A DNA stretch of 13,879 bases from Bacteroidales bacterium UBA5621 (GCA_002424525.1 DIKJ01000188.1:1185-15063), one strand, 5' to 3'; positions 1 through 7,044 are shown, counted from the first letter of the stretch. Program-made: numbers and translations. Notes: a model not told the origin generated them from the letters alone.

Positions 1-654
1 AAAAAATTCAAATGGAACCCATTTGATGTAACCAAAGTATGGCCGCAGAAAGAGTTCCCCCTGATTGAAGCAGGAGTTATGGAACTCAATGAAATCCCGG
101 CCAACTATTTTGCCGATGTTGAACAGGCAGCCTTTGCCCCTGCGCATACAATTGACGGAATAGGTCTTTCTCCTGACAAGATGCTTCAGGGACGCATACT
201 CGCATATCCCGATGCCCACAGATACAGGCTGGGAGCAAATTATGAGCAGCTGCCGGTCAACAGACCCATTGTGCCCGTTCATCACCATCAGAGGGATGGT
301 TTCATGAATGTTGACGGAAATCACGGTTCAGCGCCAAACTATTATCCTAATAGTTTTGATAATATTGTTGCTGACAAGGACTATAAGGAACCTTCTATGA
401 AGCTTGACTCGACCCTGGCTGACACCTGGGACCGCAACGAGAACGATGATGATCATTATTCCCAGCCGGCCACTCTCTTCAGAAAGGTGATGACCGACGA
501 ACAGCGAAGAAATACTGTAAGCAATTTCGTAGGCAGTCTTAAAGGTGTGACCGGTCCTAAAAAGAAAGAGATCTTAACCCGCCAGCTTGACCACTTCCGG
601 AAGGTCGACGAAAAGCTGGCGAAGGAAATTGCCAAAGGGCTGGGAATTAAGTAG
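1..654 (+). CDS. katA: Catalase, clade 3, C-terminal part (5' end outside window)
   Basis: Haem catalase, which splits hydrogen peroxide into water and oxygen. The frame is open from base 1, so the 217 residues seen are only the C-terminal part of a protein normally near 480-540 residues; the Met codon at 79 is internal. The visible part opens in the conserved segment ending in VWPQKEFPLIEAGVMELN, followed by NYFADVEQAAFAP. The proximal haem site is the GRILAYPD motif at residues 64-71 of the fragment, giving the R-x-x-x-Y pattern with Arg65 and the haem-ligand Tyr69, followed by HRYRLGANY. The distal His and Asn lie upstream and cannot be checked. The tail is short, as in small-subunit catalases, with no sign of the extra C-terminal domain of large-subunit HPII-type enzymes. 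It precedes a Dps-like ferritin on the same strand, which fits an oxidative-stress cluster. The family is certain; the symbol katA is conventional rather than proven. Confidence 0.95.
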   Translation, partial: KKFKWNPFDVTKVWPQKEFPLIEAGVMELNEIPANYFADVEQAAFAPAHTIDGIGLSPDKMLQGRILAYPDAHRYRLGANYEQLPVNRPIVPVHHHQRDGFMNVDGNHGSAPNYYPNSFDNIVADKDYKEPSMKLDSTLADTWDRNENDDDHYSQPATLFRKVMTDEQRRNTVSNFVGSLKGVTGPKKKEILTRQLDHFRKVDEKLAKEIAKGLGIK

Positions 655-721
655 GCAGTTGGCAATAGGCAGTCGCAGCAACGCGAAGATTCCGCGAAAA
701 CGGAATAGGCAATAGGCAATA
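654..721. repeat. Heptamer-phased GGCAATA/GGCAGTT repeat
   Basis: The 3' flank of the catalase gene is made of related 7-bp words: GGCAGTT (654-660, overlapping the last base of the stop codon), GGCAATA (661-667), GGCAGTC (668-674), and after an interruption GGCAATA twice more (708-714, 715-721). The interruption holds a 6-bp inverted repeat, ATTCCG at 689-694 and CGGAAT at 701-706. No reading frame here resembles a protein. Gaps with other 7-bp words occur at 10807-10855 and 13073-13120. Confidence 0.75.
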
Positions 722-783
722 AGAATTAAGAAGGAAACAATATAAACTAATTAACAATCTAAAGTATTTAAAATAAAATTATT

Positions 784-1284
784 ATGGCAGAAATTGGAAG
801 ATCAATCGTAAAAATGGACGTTGATGAACTGCTCAACCTCCTTAACAAAGCGCTGGCCGACGAATGGCTCGCTTATTATCAGTACTGGGTCGGGGCAAAA
901 GTCGTTAAGGGTCCGATGAAGGATGCAGTAACCAGTGAACTGGTGCTGCATGCAACCGAAGAACTTACGCATGCGGAGTTGCTTGCCGTCAGGATCGTTC
1001 AGCTTGGCGGAACCCCCGTATTGTCCCCCGACGAGTGGTCAAAAATCACAAACTGCGGCTATGATGCCCCGTCTGATCCGTATGTGGAGGAAATACTGAA
1101 TCAGAACATAAAAGGCGAACAATGTGCTATACGGACTTACAGTAAACTCCTGGATATTACAAGGGAGGCCGACCCTGTTACTTATAACATTATCCTTCAG
1201 ATAATTACCGACGAGGTGGAACATGAAGAGGACCTGGTGGCACTGAAGGAGGACCTCGAATTAATGCTTGAAAGAAGAAGGTAA
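784..1284 (+). CDS. Dps-like (DPSL) ferritin, 166 aa
   Basis: Four-helix-bundle ferritin-like protein that should oxidise Fe(II) with peroxide or oxygen and store it as mineral in a shell. The di-iron ligands are all visible: Glu27 (in ADEWLAYYQY), Glu60 with His63 (EELTHAE), Glu112 (KGEQCAI) and Glu144 with His147 (DEVEHEE). This is the bacterioferritin-style intrasubunit centre, but no haem-ligand Met is evident. Cys91 (TNCGYD) and Cys114 match the cysteine pair that marks the DPSL subgroup known from Sulfolobus and Bacteroides fragilis, whose members assemble into Dps-like 12-mers. The length suits that group. The start is the ATG at 784, preceded by an A/T-rich leader without a Shine-Dalgarno sequence. 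It follows the catalase gene by 129 bp and ends in a strong terminator, so it may be its own transcription unit. Peroxide-responsive control is likely but no operator is seen. Alternative label: bacterioferritin-like protein. Confidence 0.88.
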   Translation: MAEIGRSIVKMDVDELLNLLNKALADEWLAYYQYWVGAKVVKGPMKDAVTSELVLHATEELTHAELLAVRIVQLGGTPVLSPDEWSKITNCGYDAPSDPYVEEILNQNIKGEQCAIRTYSKLLDITREADPVTYNIILQIITDEVEHEEDLVALKEDLELMLERRR

Positions 1285-1332
1285 TAAAAACGGTTTTGAA
1301 GAAATAAAGAAAAATCAGTCTGAATTGTTTCA

Positions 1333-1371
1333 GGGGCTGTTAAAAGAGTTAATTTTAACAGCCCCTTTTTT
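1333..1371 (+). terminator. Intrinsic terminator after the DPSL ferritin gene
   Basis: A perfect 13-bp stem pairs GGGGCTGTTAAAA (1333-1345) with TTTTAACAGCCCC (1353-1365). The loop is 7 nt (1346-1352) and six T residues follow (1366-1371). It lies 48 bp after the ferritin stop codon. The next gene starts only 7 nt beyond the T run, so the element also sits in that gene's leader and could act as an attenuator. Confidence 0.93.
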
Positions 1372-1378
1372 ATCAATA

Positions 1379-1996
1379 ATGAATGAATTTGACACAAAGG
1401 CAGAAGGCTGGGATGCGAATCCCATGCATATTGAACGGGCTGAAGCGATAGCTGAACAGATACTTGAAAGAATCCCTGTCAGACCCTGGATGAATGCTCT
1501 GGAATTTGGAGCCGGCACAGGGATCACAAGTTTTCTTTTAAAGGATCATCTTAAAAAGATTACCATGATGGATAACTCACCTGAAATGGTGAGGGTAATG
1601 AATCAGAAAATCTTATTCTCAGGGGCTTCCAACCTTTCGGCAATCTATTTTGATCTTGAGAAGAGTCCCTTTTCTGATGAAAAATTTGACCTCATTCTGA
1701 CACAGATGGTCCTTCATCATGTAAATGACGTTCAGGATATTATTGGCAAGTTTTATTATATGCTGAATCCGGGAGGCCATCTGGCATTGGCAGATCTTTA
1801 TCCTGAGGATGGCTCATTTCATGGAATTGATTTTCATGGTCATAAAGGATTTGACACGGGGGAATTATCAGCACTGGCAGAAGAGAAAGGCTTCATGAAT
1901 ATCAACAGCAATCATTGCTTTACCATAACCAGGCAAATCTCCCCGGAGGAGATCAGGCAATTTGATCTTTTTTTGCTGACTGCAAACAAAGTCTGA
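1379..1996 (+). CDS. Class I SAM-dependent methyltransferase, 205 aa
   Basis: Rossmann-fold methyltransferase using S-adenosylmethionine; the substrate cannot be told. Motif I is LEFGAGTG at residues 41-48, the ribose-binding acid is Asp65 (MMDNSPEM), motif II follows with Asp92 (YFDLEKSPF), motif IV/post-motif is FDLILTQMVLHHV (103-115), and LNPGGHLALAD gives the next strand. This is a Methyltransf_11/25-like pattern with a small C-terminal region. The ATG at 1379 is chosen because the product then begins MNEFDTKAEGWDANPMHIER, a usual N-terminus for this Bacteroidota group. An upstream in-frame ATG at 1268 would add 37 residues encoded by the ferritin 3' end and the terminator hairpin, which is implausible. 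No promoter is evident between the terminator and the start, so expression may depend on read-through. The OsmC gene follows 43 bp later and may be co-transcribed. Confidence 0.87.
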   Translation: MNEFDTKAEGWDANPMHIERAEAIAEQILERIPVRPWMNALEFGAGTGITSFLLKDHLKKITMMDNSPEMVRVMNQKILFSGASNLSAIYFDLEKSPFSDEKFDLILTQMVLHHVNDVQDIIGKFYYMLNPGGHLALADLYPEDGSFHGIDFHGHKGFDTGELSALAEEKGFMNINSNHCFTITRQISPEEIRQFDLFLLTANKV

Positions 1997-2039
1997 TGAA
2001 ATCTGTTAATGTAGCAATTAAACAAATAAATATTCAAAC

Positions 2040-2429
2040 ATGGAAATTACATTCGATGGCGGCAAAGTAATAACAGCCCACACACATTCTCACATAATCA
2101 GGACCGATCAGCCCGTCAGCGGCGGCGGAGGCGACACAGCCCCCGCCCCTTTTGAACTCTATCTTGCTTCGATCGGAACCTGCGCGGGTATTTATGTCAA
2201 ATCATTCTGCGACAGGAGGGAAATACCTGCAGAAGGCATCCGTATCATTCAGAATATCGAATTCGATCCTCAAACCCGGGTCCCTTCAAACATCAGGCTG
2301 GATATTCAGCTGCCGGCGGATTTCCCTGAGAAATACAGGGAAGCCGTTATTTATGCGGCAGAACTCTGTGCTGTAAAGAAGTCAATTAATAATCCCCCTA
2401 AGTTTGAAATAATCACATCAACCCATTAA
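2040..2429 (+). CDS. OsmC/Ohr-family protein, 129 aa
   Basis: Member of the OsmC/Ohr superfamily, small dimeric thiol proteins that reduce organic hydroperoxides, although the YhfA-like branch is poorly characterised. The family signature is present: Glu39 in APFELYLAS, the first reactive Cys48 in IGTCAGIYV, and the second conserved Cys110 in AELCAVKKSI. An extra Cys57 lies nearby. The length is typical. The N-terminal strand (MEITFDGGKVITAHTHSHII) and the glycine-rich loop at residues 28-31 ahead of the Glu helix resemble the shorter YhfA-like members rather than Ohr. The start has an A/T-rich leader without a Shine-Dalgarno sequence. It lies 43 bp after the methyltransferase gene on the same strand and closes the oxidative-stress block. 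Peroxidase activity is inferred from the family. Confidence 0.88.
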   Translation: MEITFDGGKVITAHTHSHIIRTDQPVSGGGGDTAPAPFELYLASIGTCAGIYVKSFCDRREIPAEGIRIIQNIEFDPQTRVPSNIRLDIQLPADFPEKYREAVIYAAELCAVKKSINNPPKFEIITSTH

Positions 2430-2451
2430 CCAGAGGGAACTTATCATAAAA

Positions 2452-2539
2452 CCTCAGTGCCTCCTGTGACTTCTCAGTGTCCCACAGTGCCAGTTCTTCA
2501 ATATTAGTCACACAGAGATCCACTGAGTACTCACAGGAG
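2452..2539. repeat. Imperfect inverted repeat between convergent osmC-like and xylA genes
   Basis: The left arm (about 2461-2489) contains CTCCTGTGACTTCTCAGTG. The right arm (about 2511-2537) reads as its imperfect reverse complement, around 22 matches in 29 positions by eye, with about 21 nt between arms. The words CACAGAG and CACTGAG also appear in the inverted repeat at 5425-5529, so the two are one dispersed family. The position between converging genes would let it fold in both transcripts, but there is no T tract of intrinsic-terminator type. Confidence 0.6.
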
Positions 2540-2556
2540 TGCACGGAAAATTATTA

Positions 2557-3882
2557 TTAAACCATGTACATATTTATAAGCTGTTCAAGGAGTTCCTGCT
2601 TACCGCTTCTCATTTCAGGCTCGCCTGTTTTCAGCGCAATCGTCCTGAGCTCTTCGAGTGTCAGCTTTCCCTTTTCATAATCTTTGCCGGAACCTTTGTC
2701 GAACGATGCATACCGTTTTTTCCTCATGGCGAGGTAATCGCTCTCCTTCAATATCTTGTCAGCTATGAGAAGAGCACGTGCAAAGGTATCCATTCCGCTT
2801 ATGTGAGCTATGAAAAGATCTTCATTGTCAGTGGATGTCCTCCTTATGTGAGCGTCAAAGTTGATGCCACCTGTTGTGAACCCTCCTGCCTGCAGGATAA
2901 CCATCAACGCCTCAGTTATCTCGTAAACGTTTGTCGGGAACTCATCGGTATCCCATCCGTTCTGGTAATCACCCTTATTGGCATCGATGCTTCCCAGCAT
3001 TCCTGCATCGGCAGCTACCTGAAGGTCATGAACAAAGGTATGTCCCGCAAGGATCGCATGGTTCGTTTCGATATTCAGCTTGAAGTCCTTTTCAAGTCCA
3101 TACTGCCTCAGGAAGCCGATAACTGTCGCCGAATCAAAATCATACTGGTGCTTTGAGGGCTCCATGGGCTTGGGTTCAATCAGGAATGTTCCGGTGAAAC
3201 CATTCTTCCTCCCGTAGTCGCGAGCAAGCGAAAGCATCATACCCATATGATCAAGCTCCCTCTTCATATCGGTGTTGTGAAGAGTGGTATAGCCTTCCCG
3301 GCCGCCCCAGAATACATAATTCTGACCTCCAAGCTCAATCGTGGCCTGAATGGCATTCCTGAGCTGGACGGCAGCATTGGTCACCACGGCAAAATCAGGA
3401 TTTGTAGCTGCGCCGTTCATATAGCGCGGATGACTAAAAAGGTTTGCTGTGCCCCAGAGAAGCTTTACTCCGGTATCCTTCTGCAGTTTCTTCATAACCG
3501 GTACATATTTTTCAAGTCGCTTCTCGATCTCAAAAACAGTCCCGTTCCCCACTACATCCAAGTCATGAAAACAGTAGAACTCCGCTCCCACCTTGGTAAT
3601 AAACTCGAATGCACCGTCGATGCGCCGTTTGATCTTATCGTCAGGGTCAGAGGCATCTTTCCATGGAAAGATCCTTGTCCCGTCGCCGAAGGTATCGGTT
3701 CCGTCGCCGCAGAATGAGTGCCAGTAAGCAATTGCAAATCTGAGGTGATCTTTCATCTTCTTGCCGGAGACTACCTGATCCGGATTATACCATCTGAATG
3801 CCAGAGGATTCTTTGATTTTTTCCCCTCATACCCGATTTTCCCGATTCCGGGAAATGCTTCTTTTTTTCCTTTATTAGCCAT
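2557..3882 (-). CDS. xylA: Xylose isomerase (class II), 441 aa
   Basis: Cytoplasmic TIM-barrel enzyme that converts D-xylose to D-xylulose using two divalent metal ions. All active-site residues are visible: His106 and Asp109 in CFHDLD, the metal ligands Glu236 ([14 protein letters not shown]), Glu272 and His275 ([17 protein letters not shown]), Asp300 (GSIDAN), Asp311 and Asp313 (WDTDEFP), and Asp343 (NFDAH). The 441-residue length and the N-terminal extension match class II enzymes such as that of E. coli. The start Met ([20 protein letters not shown]) is well placed; the leader is A/T-rich without a Shine-Dalgarno sequence. It lies 40 bp downstream of xylB on the same strand, so the operon order is xylB-xylA. 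Its 3' end converges with the OsmC-family gene. No transporter is present in the window. Confidence 0.98.
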   Translation of the reverse strand: MANKGKKEAFPGIGKIGYEGKKSKNPLAFRWYNPDQVVSGKKMKDHLRFAIAYWHSFCGDGTDTFGDGTRIFPWKDASDPDDKIKRRIDGAFEFITKVGAEFYCFHDLDVVGNGTVFEIEKRLEKYVPVMKKLQKDTGVKLLWGTANLFSHPRYMNGAATNPDFAVVTNAAVQLRNAIQATIELGGQNYVFWGGREGYTTLHNTDMKRELDHMGMMLSLARDYGRKNGFTGTFLIEPKPMEPSKHQYDFDSATVIGFLRQYGLEKDFKLNIETNHAILAGHTFVHDLQVAADAGMLGSIDANKGDYQNGWDTDEFPTNVYEITEALMVILQAGGFTTGGINFDAHIRRTSTDNEDLFIAHISGMDTFARALLIADKILKESDYLAMRKKRYASFDKGSGKDYEKGKLTLEELRTIALKTGEPEMRSGKQELLEQLINMYMV

Positions 3883-3887
3883 TGTAA

Positions 3888-3908
3888 TTTATGTGTTTAT
3901 GTGTTTAT
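3888..3908. repeat. Short 8-bp tandem repeat in the xylB-xylA gap
   Basis: The word TTTATGTG occurs twice in tandem (3888-3895 and 3896-3903) and a third, degenerate unit begins at 3904. On the minus strand this makes an A-rich tract just upstream of the xylA start codon (at 3882). It may be part of the ribosome-loading leader or chance low complexity. Confidence 0.4.
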
Positions 3909-3922
3909 AAGGATAAGCGAAG

Positions 3923-5401
3923 TTACATTGAGGTCAGAGCCTCCTTCCATCCGGCATAAATATCCTCGTAAAGACCGGATTTCGCGCTCCCGGGATGGGT
4001 CACGCCGACTGTCTGAAGGCCCCTGAACGCCTCGTCCCTCGACCTGTAATATCCGCAACCCAGCCCGGCTCCTCTTGCAGCGCCGGCTGATCCGTCGGTA
4101 TTATACAGGTGTATTTCAGCTCCCGTGATAATGGATAAGGTTTCCCTGAAGATTTTGCTCTGGAACATGTTCGCAGCACCTGCCCTGATGACCGAAGGTG
4201 TGATCCCTGTCTCTTTCATAATATCAAGTCCGTACCTGAAAGCAAAAACTATCCCCTCCTGACCTGCCCTGAACAGGTGAGGGGCCGAGTGCCTGTTGAA
4301 GTTCAATCCCGAGATTCTTGCGCCGTGGTCCCTGTTCATCAGCATTCTTTCGGCACCATTGCCGAAAGGCATGATTGAAAGACCGTCCGATCCTGGCTGA
4401 ATTTTTTCAGCAAGGTCATTCATCTCATTGTATGACAGCTGATTGCCAGTAATGCGCTTTAACCATGAATTAAGTATGCCCGTCCCATTGATACAGAGAA
4501 GAACCCCTAGCCGGGGATCTGTTCTGCTATGATTAACATGAAGAAAAGTATTCACTCTTGAATGCGGATCAAATTTCTTCTGATCGGTCACACCATAAAT
4601 CACCCCGGAGGTGCCGGCGGTAGCAGCCACCTCACCCGGATCAAGAACGTTCAGCGACAAAGCATTGTTGGGCTGATCCCCGGCCCTGTAGGATACCGGG
4701 ATCCCTTCAGGTAATCCCAGCTCATCAGCTATACTGCCAGGCAGGCTTCCCTGTTCGGAAAAGGATGCCTGTGGTTCGGGGAGTATATCAGGATCGAACC
4801 CGAAATGTTCCATAAGTTTCGCTGAAACCGTGTTTTCCCTGAAATCCCAGAAAATACCCTCAGAAAGGCCGGTGTATGAAGTAACAATATTGCCGGTGAG
4901 CCTCATGGCAATATAATCGCCGGGCAACATAATTTTATAGATGTTATCAAATAGTTCCGGTTCATTCTTTTTTACCCACCCCAGTTTTGCTGCAGTGAAG
5001 TTTCCGGGAGAATTGAGGAGAGACGAGAGGCAGTACTCCTTCCCAATGGCTTTAAAAGCCAGTTCCCCGGTCTCAACAGCCCTGCTGTCGCACCATATTA
5101 TTGACGGGCGCAATACTTTGCGATTTCTGTCGATCGCAACAAGTCCGTGCATCTGGTAAGAAATACCAACAGCCCCGATTTCAGCCTTCTTACTGCCCAG
5201 CTGTCTGTTGCAGTCTGCAATTGAAGCTTTCAGATTTTCCCACCATGTTTCGGGATCCTGTTCAGCCCAGCCAGGTTTTTCAGCAATTATTTTCATTTCA
5301 TCGGAGGGGTAAAAGGCCGAAGCCAGCGTTTTACCCGACTCCCCGTCAATAACCGAAGCCTTAACCGATGAGCTTCCAATATCTATTCCAAGTAACAGCA
5401 T
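3923..5401 (-). CDS. xylB: Xylulokinase, FGGY family, 492 aa
   Basis: ATP-dependent kinase that phosphorylates D-xylulose to D-xylulose 5-phosphate, feeding the pentose phosphate pathway. The N-terminal LGIDIGSSSVKA motif is the first phosphate-binding loop with Asp6. The substrate-site sequence SYQMHGLV (residues 81-88, Met84-His85) is characteristic of xylulokinases. Asp242 in YRAGDQPNNALS is the catalytic base expected for FGGY kinases, followed by the ATAGTSGV phosphate loop at 260-267. The C-terminal IRAGAANMFQSKIFRETL segment and the GSAGAARGAGLG glycine-rich segment complete the second domain. Length is normal (E. coli XylB has 484 residues). It is followed by xylA after 40 bp. Upstream lie an inverted repeat and a pseudogene rather than a recognisable promoter, and no operator like those at 7011-7044 is seen, so its control is unclear. 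Confidence 0.96.
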   Translation of the reverse strand: MLLLGIDIGSSSVKASVIDGESGKTLASAFYPSDEMKIIAEKPGWAEQDPETWWENLKASIADCNRQLGSKKAEIGAVGISYQMHGLVAIDRNRKVLRPSIIWCDSRAVETGELAFKAIGKEYCLSSLLNSPGNFTAAKLGWVKKNEPELFDNIYKIMLPGDYIAMRLTGNIVTSYTGLSEGIFWDFRENTVSAKLMEHFGFDPDILPEPQASFSEQGSLPGSIADELGLPEGIPVSYRAGDQPNNALSLNVLDPGEVAATAGTSGVIYGVTDQKKFDPHSRVNTFLHVNHSRTDPRLGVLLCINGTGILNSWLKRITGNQLSYNEMNDLAEKIQPGSDGLSIMPFGNGAERMLMNRDHGARISGLNFNRHSAPHLFRAGQEGIVFAFRYGLDIMKETGITPSVIRAGAANMFQSKIFRETLSIITGAEIHLYNTDGSAGAARGAGLGCGYYRSRDEAFRGLQTVGVTHPGSAKSGLYEDIYAGWKEALTSM

Positions 5402-5424
5402 AATGTCAGAAAAGTTAAGTTATA

Positions 5425-5529
5425 TTCTTCTTTGTGTCCCTTTGTGTAACCTCTGCTAACCTCTGTGCAACAAAGAGATAACTTAGACAGAGAACCACTG
5501 AGGAGACACAGAGGCCACAGAGAGAAGAA
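5425..5529. repeat. Large imperfect inverted repeat upstream of xylB
   Basis: The arms are about 5425-5467 and 5487-5529, built from words such as CTTTGTGTCCCTTTGTG and CCTCTGTG on the left and CACAGAGG, CACTGAGG and CCACAGAG on the right, separated by about 19 nt. The outer ends (TTCTTCT and AGAAGAA) are perfectly complementary. It resembles the element at 2452-2539. It occupies the space directly upstream of xylB where a promoter would be expected, and could form a long weak hairpin. Confidence 0.65.
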
Positions 5530-5546
5530 TTTGAGATTAAAATTAT

Positions 5547-5847
5547 TTACCTGATTCGGGGTATATCCGCGTACCTGTAGTTAAGATAAAGTTCCAAATC
5601 CTGTTCCGCCTTTTCAAGTCCTCGCGGCAATTCCATTCTCGAGAAGGTCTGAAAATAAAGGATACATCCGTCTCTCCAGATCTTTGCATCCCGCTCCTGT
5701 TTCAAAAGTAACGATTTTACCGTTTCAAACCTCTCATCATCGATATGTTTTTTTTGTTTTTTCCCACTCTTTCTGCATCCATCTCACTGAATTGACTCCA
5801 TCATGATATTTATGTGAGTTAACCGCAGCAGAACTCTGAATACAAGT
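5547..5847 (-). pseudogene. Relic of a GH67 alpha-glucuronidase (C-terminal about 100 residues)
   Basis: Read leftward from the LacI stop, codons from 5847 to 5749 encode 33 residues including SHKYHDGVNSVRWMQKEWEK. Skipping one base in the A8 run (T 5748-5755 on the plus strand) continues into 66 residues from 5747 to the stop at 5547-5549, including IDDERFETVKSLLLKQ, DAKIWRDGCILYFQTFSRM and LPRGLEKAEQDLELY. This matches, from memory, the C-terminal helical region of GH67 alpha-glucuronidases, which remove (4-O-methyl)glucuronic acid from xylo-oligosaccharides. There is no start codon, the catalytic barrel and roughly 600 residues are missing, and the remnant begins right after the LacI gene, so it is a truncated and frameshifted relic. 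The frameshift lies in a homopolymer and could be a sequencing error, but the truncation could not. The placement beside xylA and xylB fits a former glucuronoxylan locus. No other gene is seen in 5402-5847. Confidence 0.72.
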
Positions 5848-6909
5848 TTAATGATTTTGATCCGCGTTACCCGGAACCGTCTGATCAGATTTCCTCATTG
5901 TTGAATCCCGGACTATGAGCTTATGCTTTAGAATGATAGTGCTGTAATCAAACTTCTCCTTGTTAGTGAGTTTGTTAATGAGAGAAGTTGCGGCTATCTC
6001 ACCTATCTCTCTTGCAGGATAATCAACAGTTGTGAGATTAGGTTTGATCACCTGGCTCACCGGCTCATTATTGAATCCTGCCACTGCAACCTCGTCAGGG
6101 ATCTTAATACCTGCCTTTTGCAATTCAACCATCACAGCAACAGCAGAAGTGTCGTTTGCAGCAAATATTCCGTCAGGTCTTTTTTTCATTCTCAGAATAG
6201 TGTTTGCGGCATCGATACCGGTCTGATTATTGAGTTCGCTGACGAAAAGCAGATCAGGATTATATTTTATTCCGTTATCAGCGAGAGCCTGTCGGTAACC
6301 TTTAAACCGTTCGGAGTAAACATTACGGAGGAGATTGCCTGCAAGGTGAATTATCTTTCGGCATCCCTGTTCTATCAGATGGCTGGTGGCCTCATACCCG
6401 GCTTTGTAATTATCAATCACAACACTCATACAGCCATGACATTCAGCCACCCTGTCAAAAAATACCACCGGTATTTCTTTATTGAACAGCAGATTGAAAT
6501 GATCGAGATCGCGGGTATCATAGGCCAGAGAGATCAGTAATCCGTCCACCCTGCTATTGAAAAGGGTTGAGATGCAAGTTACTTCCTTCTTCTCGGATTC
6601 CTGCGAACTGCTGATTATCAGTCCGTAGCCAAGTTCGTTCGTGATTTTTTCGATGCCGGCGATGGCGGTAGCCATAAAATAGCTGTTCAGTTTAGGCACA
6701 ACCACACCCACTGTTTCGGTTCTCTTCTTCCTCAGACTGCTGGCAAACTTGTTTCGCTGGTATCCCATTTCATTCGCCAGTGCTTTGATTTTTTCCCTTG
6801 TTTCCAGTTTAATGTGAGGATGATCCTTCAGACCTCTGCTGACTGTCGACGGTGAAATATTCAACGCTGTTGCCACATCGTAAATAGTAACCTCCCTGTT
6901 GCCTTTCAT
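5848..6909 (-). CDS. LacI-family transcriptional regulator, 353 aa
   Basis: DNA-binding repressor with a sugar-binding periplasmic-protein-like core. The N-terminal helix-turn-helix is VTIYDVATALNISPSTVSRGL (residues 7-27), with recognition helix PSTVSRGL. The hinge helix is RNKFASSLRKKRT (52-64), with Leu59 in the position that inserts at the central CpG of operators in this family. The effector domain starts at TVGVVVPKLNSYFMATAI and ends with the usual TTVDYPAREIGEIAA segment. Length is typical. The ATG at 6909 follows an A/T-rich leader, and a Bacteroidota-type -7 box lies about 53 bp upstream. It is divergent from the DUF6807-Gfo/Idh/MocA operon, and the gap carries two CpG-centred palindromes that suit this protein, so it probably represses that operon and perhaps itself. 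The effector sugar is unknown. The GH67 relic abuts its stop codon. Confidence 0.95.
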   Translation of the reverse strand: MKGNREVTIYDVATALNISPSTVSRGLKDHPHIKLETREKIKALANEMGYQRNKFASSLRKKRTETVGVVVPKLNSYFMATAIAGIEKITNELGYGLIISSSQESEKKEVTCISTLFNSRVDGLLISLAYDTRDLDHFNLLFNKEIPVVFFDRVAECHGCMSVVIDNYKAGYEATSHLIEQGCRKIIHLAGNLLRNVYSERFKGYRQALADNGIKYNPDLLFVSELNNQTGIDAANTILRMKKRPDGIFAANDTSAVAVMVELQKAGIKIPDEVAVAGFNNEPVSQVIKPNLTTVDYPAREIGEIAATSLINKLTNKEKFDYSTIILKHKLIVRDSTMRKSDQTVPGNADQNH

Positions 6910-6961
6910 CGGTTAATTTTTTTTATTGAGTCAGGATTTGTTGAATAAACAAAGCCTTCAA

Positions 6962-6969
6962 CAAAAGTA
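6962..6969 (-). promoter_or_regulatory. Putative -7 element of the LacI-family gene
   Basis: The plus-strand word CAAAAGTA reads TACTTTTG on the minus strand, an exact match to the Bacteroidota -7 consensus TAnnTTTG. It lies about 53 bp upstream of the regulator's ATG. No clear -33 TTTG is present at the usual distance, so the call rests on the -7 box and its position. Confidence 0.45.
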
Positions 6970-7010
6970 ACATAAATAGAAAGAAATGTAATAACGACGA
7001 ATGATAATTC

Positions 7011-7022
7011 GCAACCGATTGC
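7011..7022. promoter_or_regulatory. Putative LacI-family operator O1
   Basis: GCAACCGATTGC is a 12-bp palindrome with one mismatched pair, centred on a CpG between 7016 and 7017, as LacI-family operators usually are. It lies in the divergent gap, about 100 bp upstream of the regulator's start and 150 bp upstream of the DUF6807 gene. Together with O2 it defines the consensus GCAACCGGTTGC. Confidence 0.72.
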
Positions 7023-7032
7023 ATTTTCTTCT

Positions 7033-7044
7033 GTAACCGGTTGC
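7033..7044. promoter_or_regulatory. Putative LacI-family operator O2
   Basis: GTAACCGGTTGC is a palindrome with one mismatched pair, flanked by a matching T (7032) and A (7045), and centred on a CpG between 7038 and 7039. Its centre is 22 bp from that of O1, about two helical turns, so two repressor dimers could bind on the same face of the DNA. A half-like site, TTGCAACC, occurs at 7091-7098. Confidence 0.75.

Noticed and set aside
79..81. ATG at 79 as the catalase start
   Set aside because: The frame is open to base 1 and the upstream codons match the conserved catalase core, so this Met is internal.
689..706. Intrinsic terminator after catalase from the ATTCCG/CGGAAT hairpin
   Set aside because: The stem is only 6 bp and no T run follows on either strand.
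1268..1378. Upstream extension of the methyltransferase by 37 residues from the ATG at 1268
   Set aside because: It overlaps the ferritin gene and translates the terminator hairpin; the family N-terminus begins at the ATG at 1379.
2539..3156. 205-codon plus-strand open frame opposite xylA
   Set aside because: It is antisense to a fully conserved xylose isomerase and its translation has no recognisable motif.
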